Of a stretch of DNA of 7,402 nt, positions 1-5,170 are shown in pieces. The stretch is from the NCBI GenBank assembly GCA_000715855.1, contig KL571249.1, positions 60,318 through 67,719 of the forward strand, in the 5' to 3' direction. The position numbers were made by a program, and so were the translations under genes. Positions within the stretch are counted from its first letter, which is position 1; each line of letters opens with the position of its first letter. Under the pieces are notes generated by a model, which was not told where the DNA came from, searched no databases, and saw only the letters and a list, made by a program, of their open reading frames with translations. The DNA is from Actinoplanes liguriensis (GTDB lineage Bacteria; Actinomycetota; Actinomycetes; Mycobacteriales; Micromonosporaceae).

Positions 1-286
1 CCCCCTCGGCAAGCCAGTGGGCCTCGTCCAGCTCGGTCGCCGCGGACTGTGCCTGCGGGCTGTAGGGCACGGGCAGGGCCGACGACTCGGCGGGCGGGGT
101 GGCGGGCGGCAGGGCGGACGCACCGGAGGGCGCCGGCCACGCCTCGGGAACCGGAGCGGCGCTGCCGGGGGGCGCCGGCCACGCCTCGGGAACGGGAGCG
201 GGAGCGGCAGCGGCGCTGCCGGACGGCGCCGGCCAGGCCTCGGGGACGGGGGCGGGGCTGCCGGCGGACGGCGGGACGTCGGTCAT
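1..286 (-). CDS. Pro/Ala-rich protein with Trp-containing tandem repeats, N-terminal part only
   Basis: Reading the minus strand from the ATG at 286-284 gives 95 codons without a stop, running off the left edge, so the C-terminus is missing. The product is unrecognised. It begins MTDVPPSAGSPAP and contains three copies of a PVPEAWPAP(S/P)G unit with Trp at residues 18, 36 and 50. A Pro/Ala/Ser-rich linker follows to about residue 80, then a less biased stretch containing TELDEAHWLAEG, which may start a folded domain. There is no signal peptide and no membrane segment in the visible part, so it probably starts in the cytoplasm as a disordered region. A GGGGA stretch lies about 8 nt before the ATG and could serve as ribosome binding site. 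The gene follows gatB on the same strand but is separated from it by 129 bp and a strong hairpin, so it probably has its own promoter. The frame is supported by G/C third positions and by repeats that vary mostly without breaking frame. No function is inferred. Confidence 0.7.
   Translation of the reverse strand, partial: MTDVPPSAGSPAPVPEAWPAPSGSAAAAPAPVPEAWPAPPGSAAPVPEAWPAPSGASALPPATPPAESSALPVPYSPQAQSAATELDEAHWLAEG
129..266 (-). repeat. Three tandem in-frame repeats, 42/54/42 bp
   Basis: Three adjacent units begin (plus strand) with ggcgccggcc at 129, 171 and 225 and share the core ggcgccggccacgcctcggg with few changes. The outer units are about 42 bp and the middle one is 54 bp because of 12 extra bases encoding additional Ala/Pro residues. 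All lengths are multiples of three, so the repeats stay in frame in the minus-strand gene and encode PVPEAWPAP(S/P)G(S/A) units. The high identity suggests recent duplication or slippage. Such a tract is also prone to collapse in short-read assembly. Confidence 0.8.
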
Positions 287-329
287 GTCGGGTTCCCCGT
301 GCTCGATGCGATCGAACGTGCGCGAGACG

Positions 330-335
330 ACTCTA
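330..335 (-). promoter_or_regulatory. Possible -10 element of the repeat-protein gene
   Basis: On the minus strand the hexamer TAGAGT fits the actinobacterial TANNNT -10 pattern. It lies about 45 bases ahead of the ATG at 286 and downstream of the gatB hairpin. No good -35 box is seen at 17-18 bp spacing. This is a weak call made by eye. Confidence 0.25.
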
Positions 336-366
336 ATCGACGGTCACCATTGCCCGGAAACGACGC

Positions 367-396
367 CGCCCGGCCCGTCGGGTGACGGGCCGGGCG
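367..396 (-). terminator. Strong hairpin downstream of gatB
   Basis: Positions 367-379 and 384-396 form a perfect 13-bp, almost all G/C stem closed by a GGGT loop. It starts 20 bp after the gatB stop codon and precedes the next co-directional gene. No long U tract follows on the minus strand (only GTCGTTTCC), as is common for actinobacterial terminators. It probably ends the gatB transcript. Confidence 0.7.
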
Positions 397-802
397 AGAC
401 GACGTACGCCGGAAGTCAGGAAACGCCGAGGCGGGACAAGATCAGGTCGCGGACGGTCTTGGCGTCGGCCTGACCTCGCGTGGTCTTCATGACGGCGCCG
501 ACCAGAGCGCCCACCGCCGCCACCTTGCCGTCACGGATCTTGTCGGCGACTCCCGGGTTCGCCGCGATGGCCTCGTCGACCGCGGTCTGCAGCGCGCCGG
601 TGTCCGACACGACCCCGAGGCCGCGCGCCGCCATCACCTCGGCGGGCGAGCCCTCACCGGCCACCACGCCCTCGAGCACCTGGCGGGCCAGCTTGTCGTT
701 GAGCTTGCCGTCGTCGACGAGTTTCTGCAGCTCGGCGACCTGCGCCGGGGTGGCGCCCACCTCGGCGAGCTCGATGCCCAGCTCGTTGGAGCGGCGGGCC
801 AG

Positions 803-810
803 CTCGCGCC
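803..810 (-). other. Second gatB break: apparent deletion of about 70 bp with frameshift
   Basis: On the minus strand the codons for NAGA (in the frame of 1719-808) run directly into the codons for [10 protein letters not shown] in another frame. Only two bases (806-807) lie between the GGC codon at 810-808 and the GAG codon at 805-803. Homologous GatB proteins, recalled from memory, have about 24 residues here, typically ending in RKWW-x-G before ELAR. The missing length is therefore about 70 bp, not a multiple of three. No adapter sequence is visible at this junction. Confidence 0.8.
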
Positions 811-1721
811 GGCGTTGACCGCCGACTGCATCTCGATCTCGCTGATGCCCCACTCCTCGCGCAGGCGGGCCCGCTTGACGCTGGGCTTCTCCGGCTGGGA
901 GGCGCGCAGCTCCTCGACCCAGGCCGGGTCGGGCGCGATCGGGACCAGGTCGGGCTCGGGGAAGTAGCGGTAGTCGGTCGCGGTCTCCTTGGACCGGCCG
1001 GGGCGGGTGTCGCCGGTGGTCTCCTGGAAGTGCCGGGTCTCCTGGAAGATCCGGACGCCCTCGTCGAGCAGGCCGGCCTGCCGGATGATCTCGGAACGGA
1101 CCGCGCGCTCGACCGAGCGCAGCGAGTTCACGTTCTTCGTCTCGGTGCGGGTGCCCCACTCCTCGCCCGGCTTGTTCAGCGAGGTGTTGACGTCGCAGCG
1201 CATCGAGCCCTGCTCCATCCGCACGTCGGAGACGCCCAGCGAGCGGACGATGTCGCGCAGCTCGGCGACGTAGGCCTTGGCGATCTCCGGAGCGTCCGCG
1301 CCGAGGCCGGGCACCGGCTTCGTGACGATCTCGACCAGCGGGATGCCGGCCCGGTTGTAGTCGACGAGCGACTCGGTGGCGCCGTGGATGCGACCGGTGG
1401 ACCCGCCGATGTGCAGGGTCTTGCCGGTGTCCTCCTCGATGTGCACCCGCTCGATCTCGACCCGGTACTCCTTGCCGTCCACCGTGACGTCGACGTAGCC
1501 GTCCACGCAGAGCGGCTCGTCGTACTGCGAGGTCTGGAAGTTCTTCGGCATGTCCGGGTAGAAGTAGTTCTTCCGGGCCATCCGGCACCACGACGCGATG
1601 TCACAGTTCAGCGCCAGACCGATCCGGATGGTCGCCTCGATCGCGGCCCGGTTCATCACCGGCAGCGCGCCGGGCAGGGCCAGGCAGACCGGGCAGACCT
1701 GGGTGTTCGGCTCGGCGCCGA

Positions 1722-1736
1722 GTGTATAAGAGACAG
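1722..1736 (-). other. Synthetic Tn5 mosaic end (Nextera-type adapter) remnant inside gatB
   Basis: The minus strand reads CTGTCTCTTATACAC here, identical to the first 15 of 19 bases of the hyperactive-Tn5 mosaic end used in tagmentation libraries. The natural IS50 ends differ: the outside end begins CTGACTCTTATACAC and the inside end begins CTGTCTCTTGATC, so this exact hybrid is not a native transposon end. It sits exactly where gatB loses about 30 codons. No 9-bp target duplication flanks it and no transposon body is present. It is AT-rich against its surroundings and in-frame adds the nonsense residues LSLIH. Confidence 0.93.
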
Positions 1737-1821
1737 GGCGTCGTCGTAGGACGGCAGCGCGATGGTCGTCATGTGCTTCGGCTCCGGCTCACTGCGGCAT
1801 CGGGTAACGGACTTCAGGTCA

Positions 1822-1827
1822 AGCCTA
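1822..1827 (-). promoter_or_regulatory. Possible -10 element of gatB
   Basis: On the minus strand the hexamer TAGGCT fits TANNNT and lies about 50 bases ahead of the gatB ATG at 1772, implying a leader of roughly 40 nt. No clear -35 is visible. It is the best -10 candidate in the 135-bp divergent intergenic region, judged by eye. Confidence 0.3.
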
Positions 1828-1845
1828 GTCGCCCGGTATGACGCC

Positions 1846-1872
1846 ACGTCGCCGGGTGTTTACCGGCGACGT
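1846..1872. promoter_or_regulatory. Perfect 10-bp inverted repeat between divergent gatB and peptidase genes
   Basis: acgtcgccgg at 1846-1855 is the exact reverse complement of ccggcgacgt at 1863-1872, with a 7-base A/T-richer spacer (gtgttta). The centre is about 87 bp from the gatB start and about 49 bp from the peptidase start. The right arm reaches the expected -35 region of the peptidase gene. It could be a repressor operator acting on one or both genes, or a hairpin in an untranslated leader. No U tract follows, so a terminator is less likely. No specific regulator is recognised. Confidence 0.5.
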
Positions 1873-1893
1873 TTCCCGGCGGTGGAAAGCCGC

Positions 1894-1901
1894 GATAACG
1901 T
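1894..1901 (+). promoter_or_regulatory. Possible -10 element for leaderless transcription of the peptidase gene
   Basis: gataacgt at 1894-1901 contains a -10-like hexamer (GATAAC, or TAACGT as TANNNT) whose expected start point, about 7 bp downstream, falls at or next to the ATG at 1908. A weak -35-like tttccc at 1872-1877 lies about 16 bp upstream. No Shine-Dalgarno sequence sits at normal distance from the ATG; the nearest GGTGGAAAG is some 18 bp away. Together these suggest leaderless mRNA, common in actinobacteria. Inference only. Confidence 0.3.
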
Positions 1902-1907
1902 CCGCGC

Positions 1908-3338
1908 ATGCGTCGACCTCTCACCGGCGTGGCCCTGGCCGCGACGGTCCTGTGCGCGAGTTGCACGGACAGCCCCTCGGTAACCCCCTCCGCGGCGCCG
2001 GTCGTCGACGCCGACTACACGTCCGGAAAATCCGCCACGGTCGCCGACGAGCTGTACCCCGAGCACGGCAACCCCGGGCTCGATGTTCTCCACTACGACC
2101 TGAAGCTCGACTGGGACCCGGCCGGGAAGGTGCTCACCGGCACGGCCACGCTGCGCATCCGCCCGACCGCTGCGGCCTCCGAGATCAAGCTGGACTTCGC
2201 GAACCTGGCCGTCGACAAGGTGACCGTCGACGGCGAGCCGGCCACCGGCACCCTCGCCCAGCAGAAGCTCACGGTGCCCGCCGAACTGGCCGCCGACCGG
2301 CCGGTGACCCTGGTGGTCGACTACCACGGCACGCCGGAGCAGGTGACGTTCCCGTCGCATCGGGGGGACACCGAGGAGGGGGTCGGTCTTCGCCCGGCCA
2401 GGAACGGCGGGGTGTGGACCATGCAGGAGCCGTGGGGCGCCATGACCTGGTACCCGGCGAACGAACTGGTCTCCGACAAGGCCCTGTACGACATCGCGGT
2501 CACGGTGCCCGACGGCTGGGCGGCCGCGGCGAACGGCACCCCCGGGCCGGTCGAGGGGAACACCTACCGGTACGCCTCGGACGTACCGACGGCGGCTTAT
2601 CTGACGACGCTCGCGGTGGACAAATACCACAAGGTGGAGCAGGCCGGACCGCACGGGGTGAAGCTCACCTACTGGGTGCTGCCGAAGACCGACGACAAGC
2701 TGCTGCCGGTGATCAAGAAGTCGCCGCGGTTGCTGACCTGGTTGGAGGAGCGGATCGGGCCGTACCCGTTCGAGACCGCCGGAGTCCTGCTCAACGGCTC
2801 GGTCTCGGCGATGGAGACCCAGCAGATGCTGAGCGTCGGCCGGTCGCTCGCCGGCAAGTGGACGCAGGAGGACCGGGACTACTTCGAAGAGGTCCTGGTC
2901 CACGAGTACGCCCACCAGTGGTTCGGCGACACGGTCACCCCGCGCACCTGGACCGACCTGTGGCTCAACGAGGGGTTCGCGCAGTACATGCAGTACCTCT
3001 ACCAGCAGAAGGTCAAGAAGTTCAGCGACGCCGACCTGGAACGGTTCCTCCGGCGGCGGGACGCCGAACTGCGCAGGACGGTCGGGCCGCCCGGCAGGCC
3101 GAAGGCCGCCAACTTCGCCGAGAGCAACGTCTACGTCTGCGGCGCGGCAATGCTCAAGGAACTGAACGACGCCCTCGGCGACGCGAAGTTCTTCGCGCTG
3201 CTGACGGCGTGGGTGGCCGAGCACAAGAACACCAGCCAGGACCGGGCGGCGTTCATCGCCTTCGTCGAGCGGAACACCGGCCGGGACTTCAGCAAGCTGA
3301 TCAACACCTGGCTGGACTCCCCGGGGACCCCGGACTGA
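1908..3338 (+). CDS. Secreted M1-family zinc aminopeptidase, probable lipoprotein
   Basis: This 476-residue protein has the M1 (gluzincin) signature. HEYAHQWF gives zinc ligands His332 and His336 with the general base Glu333, and the third ligand Glu355 lies in WLNEGFAQY, an HExxH-x18-E arrangement. SAMETQ at 300-305 occupies the position of the GAMEN exopeptidase motif. Tyr409 in VYVCGAAML fits the catalytic tyrosine. The N-terminal half (about 55-240) is the beta-rich domain typical of the family, with LDVLHYDLKLDW near its start. It is short for M1 because the large C-terminal helical domain is absent, as in many actinobacterial members. The N-terminus has Arg2-Arg3, a hydrophobic core and Cys19 in LCASC. 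That is a probable lipobox, although the Cys at -3 is unusual. The enzyme likely trims peptides outside the membrane; the substrate is unknown. It lies divergent to gatB and convergent with gatA. The start is set by the signal peptide. An alternative location is simple secretion without lipid. Confidence 0.93.
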   Translation: MRRPLTGVALAATVLCASCTDSPSVTPSAAPVVDADYTSGKSATVADELYPEHGNPGLDVLHYDLKLDWDPAGKVLTGTATLRIRPTAAASEIKLDFANLAVDKVTVDGEPATGTLAQQKLTVPAELAADRPVTLVVDYHGTPEQVTFPSHRGDTEEGVGLRPARNGGVWTMQEPWGAMTWYPANELVSDKALYDIAVTVPDGWAAAANGTPGPVEGNTYRYASDVPTAAYLTTLAVDKYHKVEQAGPHGVKLTYWVLPKTDDKLLPVIKKSPRLLTWLEERIGPYPFETAGVLLNGSVSAMETQQMLSVGRSLAGKWTQEDRDYFEEVLVHEYAHQWFGDTVTPRTWTDLWLNEGFAQYMQYLYQQKVKKFSDADLERFLRRRDAELRRTVGPPGRPKAANFAESNVYVCGAAMLKELNDALGDAKFFALLTAWVAEHKNTSQDRAAFIAFVERNTGRDFSKLINTWLDSPGTPD

Positions 3339-3347
3339 CCGGGGCCC
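3325..3347. terminator. Hairpin between convergent peptidase and gatA genes
   Basis: ccccgg (3328-3333) and ccgggg (3339-3344) form a perfect 6-bp stem around the loop actga, which contains the peptidase stop codon. The stem extends by GG/CC across one mismatch. The two convergent genes are only 21 bp apart, so this hairpin may act as a bidirectional terminator. There is no U tract on either side, and the stem overlaps coding sequence. Confidence 0.4.
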
Positions 3348-3359
3348 TCGGGAGAGCTG

Positions 3360-4829
3360 TCAGAGGGCCGGCGGCGTGAAGGTGCCGACCGCGGACTCCA
3401 GCGCGCCCGCGACCCGGTACATCCGGTCGTCGGCCATCGTCGGGGCCATGATCTGGAAGCCGACCGGCAACCCCTCGGAGAGACCGCACGGCACCGAGAT
3501 CGCCGGCCCGCCGTACAGGTTCGTCGGGATCGTGAAGAGGTCCGCCAGGTACATCTGGTACGGATCCGACGTGCGCGACCCGAACGGGAACGCCACGAAC
3601 GGCGTGGTCGGCGAGACGAGCACGTCCACCTTCTCGAACGCGGCCTCGAAGTCGCGCGTGATCAGGGTCCGGACCTTCTGCGCCTGCCCGTAGTACGCGT
3701 CGTAGTAGCCGCTCGACAACGCGTACGTCCCGAGGATGATCCGGCGCTTGACCTCGGGGCCGAAGCCCTCGTCCCGGGTCAGCGACATGACCTCCTCGAG
3801 CGAGCGTGAGCCGTCGTCGCCGGAGCGCAGGCCGTAGCGCACGCCGTCGAAGCGGGCCAGGTTCGACGAGCACTCGCTCGGCGCGATCAGGTAGTACGCC
3901 GGCAGCGCGTACTGGAAGTGCGGGCAGGAGACCTCGACGATCTCGGCGCCGAGCTTGACCAGCGCCTCCAGCGACTCCTTGAACGCGGCCTGCACGCCCG
4001 GCTCGGAGCCGTCACCGGCGAACTCCTTGACCAGGCCGAGCTTGACGCCGGTCAGGTCGCCCTGCAGGCCCCGCCGAGCGGCGGCGACCACGTCCGGCAC
4101 CGCCTGCTTGATCGACGTCGAGTCCCGCGGGTCGTGCCCGGCGATGACCGCGTGCAGCAGCGCCGTGTCCTCGACGGTCCGCGCGCACGGGCCGGGGGTG
4201 TCCAGCGAGGAGGAGAACGCGATCAGGCCGTAGCGCGACGTGCCACCGTAGGTCGGTTTCGCCCCCACGGTGCCGGTGACCGCGCCCGGCTGCCGGATAG
4301 AGCCACCGGTGTCGGTGCCGATCGCGAGCGGCGCCTCGTACGCCGCGAGCGCCGCCGCCGAGCCACCGCCGGAGCCGCCCGGGATCCGGCCGAGGTCCCA
4401 CGGGTTGTTCGTCGGCCCGTACGCCGAATACTCCGTGGACGAGCCCATCGCGAACTCGTCCATGTTGGTCTTGCCGAGGATCGGCATGCCGGCGGCCTTG
4501 AGACGCTCGACGATCGTCGCGTCGTACGGCGGCTTCCAGCCCTCAAGGATCTTGGAGGCGGCCGTGGTCGGGACGCCCTTGGTGGTCACCACGTCCTTGA
4601 CGGCGATCGGCACCCCGGCGAGCGGCCCGGTGATCTCGCCCGCGTCCACCCGGCGGGCGGCGTCGAGCGCGCCCTCGCGGTCGACGTGCAGGAACGCGTG
4701 GACCCGCTCGTCCACCGACGAGATCCGGTCGAGGTGCGCGGTCGTCACCTCGACGGCCGACGCCTCCTTGGTGGCGATCAGCCTGCTCAGAGCGGCCGCG
4801 CTCAGCCTGGTCAGGTCGCTCACGGTCAT
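3360..4829 (-). CDS. gatA: Asp-tRNA(Asn)/Glu-tRNA(Gln) amidotransferase subunit A
   Basis: GatA is the glutaminase subunit: it releases ammonia from glutamine and channels it to GatB for amidation of Glu-tRNA(Gln) or Asp-tRNA(Asn). The 489-residue product has full normal length and the amidase-signature fold. The Ser-cisSer-Lys triad is intact: Lys78 in [10 protein letters not shown], Ser153 in [11 protein letters not shown] and nucleophile Ser177 in [11 protein letters not shown]. Other family landmarks are [20 protein letters not shown] (120-138), [12 protein letters not shown] and the C-terminal [10 protein letters not shown] with [10 protein letters not shown]. The usual GGSSGG has Gly instead of the second Ser (GGSGGG), which spares the catalytic residue. 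The ATG overlaps the gatC stop by 4 bp (ATGA), and a GAGGAGGA stretch just ahead serves as ribosome binding site, indicating translational coupling. gatB does not follow directly; an opposite-strand peptidase gene intervenes. Confidence 0.98.
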   Translation of the reverse strand: MTVSDLTRLSAAALSRLIATKEASAVEVTTAHLDRISSVDERVHAFLHVDREGALDAARRVDAGEITGPLAGVPIAVKDVVTTKGVPTTAASKILEGWKPPYDATIVERLKAAGMPILGKTNMDEFAMGSSTEYSAYGPTNNPWDLGRIPGGSGGGSAAALAAYEAPLAIGTDTGGSIRQPGAVTGTVGAKPTYGGTSRYGLIAFSSSLDTPGPCARTVEDTALLHAVIAGHDPRDSTSIKQAVPDVVAAARRGLQGDLTGVKLGLVKEFAGDGSEPGVQAAFKESLEALVKLGAEIVEVSCPHFQYALPAYYLIAPSECSSNLARFDGVRYGLRSGDDGSRSLEEVMSLTRDEGFGPEVKRRIILGTYALSSGYYDAYYGQAQKVRTLITRDFEAAFEKVDVLVSPTTPFVAFPFGSRTSDPYQMYLADLFTIPTNLYGGPAISVPCGLSEGLPVGFQIMAPTMADDRMYRVAGALESAVGTFTPPAL

Positions 4830-5125
4830 TCCTCCTCGTCCAGGATGCGCGGCACCCGGAACCGGCCCTCGTACGCATCCGGCGCCCCGGAGAGGGCGGC
4901 GTCCTGCGTCAGGCTCGGTGTGGGAACGTCGTCGCGGTACACGTTGGTCAGCGGGACCGAGTGCGAGGTCGGCGGGATGTCCTCCGCGGCCACCTCACCG
5001 ACCCGGGCGACCGACTGCAGGATCACGTCGAGCTGTCCTGCGAACCGGTCGAGCTCCTCTTCGGTCACGGCGAGCCGCGACAGGCGCGCCAGGTGCGCTA
5101 CCTCTTCGCGGGAGATGGCGGCCAT
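4826..5125 (-). CDS. gatC: Asp-tRNA(Asn)/Glu-tRNA(Gln) amidotransferase subunit C
   Basis: GatC is the small subunit that wraps around the GatA-GatB interface and stabilises the amidotransferase. The 99-residue product has the typical length and pattern: [20 protein letters not shown] with an amphipathic helix, then [14 protein letters not shown], the conserved V..VD/E..P tail region (here [15 protein letters not shown]) and the C-terminal [15 protein letters not shown], which corresponds to the usual F.VP.IL ending. A GAGGGGG sequence about 5 nt before the ATG at 5125 is a good ribosome binding site and fixes the start. It is translationally coupled to gatA by a 4-bp overlap. The gene upstream on the same strand ends 45 bp before, so gatC could be read through from it or use a promoter in that gap; I see no convincing one. 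Confidence 0.97.
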   Translation of the reverse strand: MAAISREEVAHLARLSRLAVTEEELDRFAGQLDVILQSVARVGEVAAEDIPPTSHSVPLTNVYRDDVPTPSLTQDAALSGAPDAYEGRFRVPRILDEEE

Positions 5126-5170
5126 CCTGCCCCCTCGTTTCTGATGTATGCGTGCGTGCAGTCACCGAGT

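Larger units (their letters stand above)
416..1772 (-). pseudogene. gatB: Asp-tRNA(Asn)/Glu-tRNA(Gln) amidotransferase subunit B, frame broken at two sites
   Basis: GatB binds the misacylated tRNA and, with GatA and GatC, forms the cytoplasmic complex that phosphorylates the Glu (or Asp) carboxylate and amidates it. Three pieces in three frames make up the gene: 1772-1737 (12 codons, [12 protein letters not shown]), about 1719-808 (from [12 protein letters not shown] through [43 protein letters not shown] and [14 protein letters not shown] to MQSAVNAGA), and 805-416 ([10 protein letters not shown] to the end LSRLGVS, including the conserved [17 protein letters not shown] and the [14 protein letters not shown] tail). 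Compared from memory with other actinobacterial GatB, about 30 residues are missing after YDDA, including the ExHxE segment and the CGC half of a CxC...CxxC cysteine cluster. About 24 residues are missing after NAGA. Adding these back gives about 499 residues, the normal length. The first break contains a library-adapter sequence. The start at 1772 matches usual GatB N-termini; GGAG lies about 11 nt upstream. The product is certain. Whether the gene is truly broken is doubtful: sequence error is favoured. Confidence 0.93.

Noticed and set aside
129..266. CRISPR array or intergenic repeat family
   Set aside because: Units are directly adjacent with no unique spacers, are in frame, and encode a regular protein repeat.
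17..473. Plus-strand Gly/Arg- or Ala-rich frames across the left end
   Set aside because: They are the complement of the minus-strand repeat gene and cross the gatB terminator hairpin into gatB. The minus frame gives the more protein-like PVPEAWPAP repeats and a proper start.
1722..1736. Natural Tn5/IS50 insertion or a remnant of a mobile element
   Set aside because: The 15 bases match the synthetic mosaic end and not either natural IS50 end. There is no 9-bp target duplication, second end or transposase.
416..1772. Programmed frameshifting or recoding in gatB
   Set aside because: Whole conserved segments are missing at both breaks, one holds adapter sequence, and no slippery site or stimulatory structure is evident.
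1860..3224. Minus-strand open frame of 454 codons antisense to the peptidase
   Set aside because: Antisense shadow with no domain pattern; coding signals all support the plus strand.
1838..3379. Plus-strand open frame of 513 codons overlapping the M1 peptidase in another frame
   Set aside because: Low-complexity Arg/Gly/Ala composition. The 1908-3338 frame carries the signal peptide and the zinc-binding motif.
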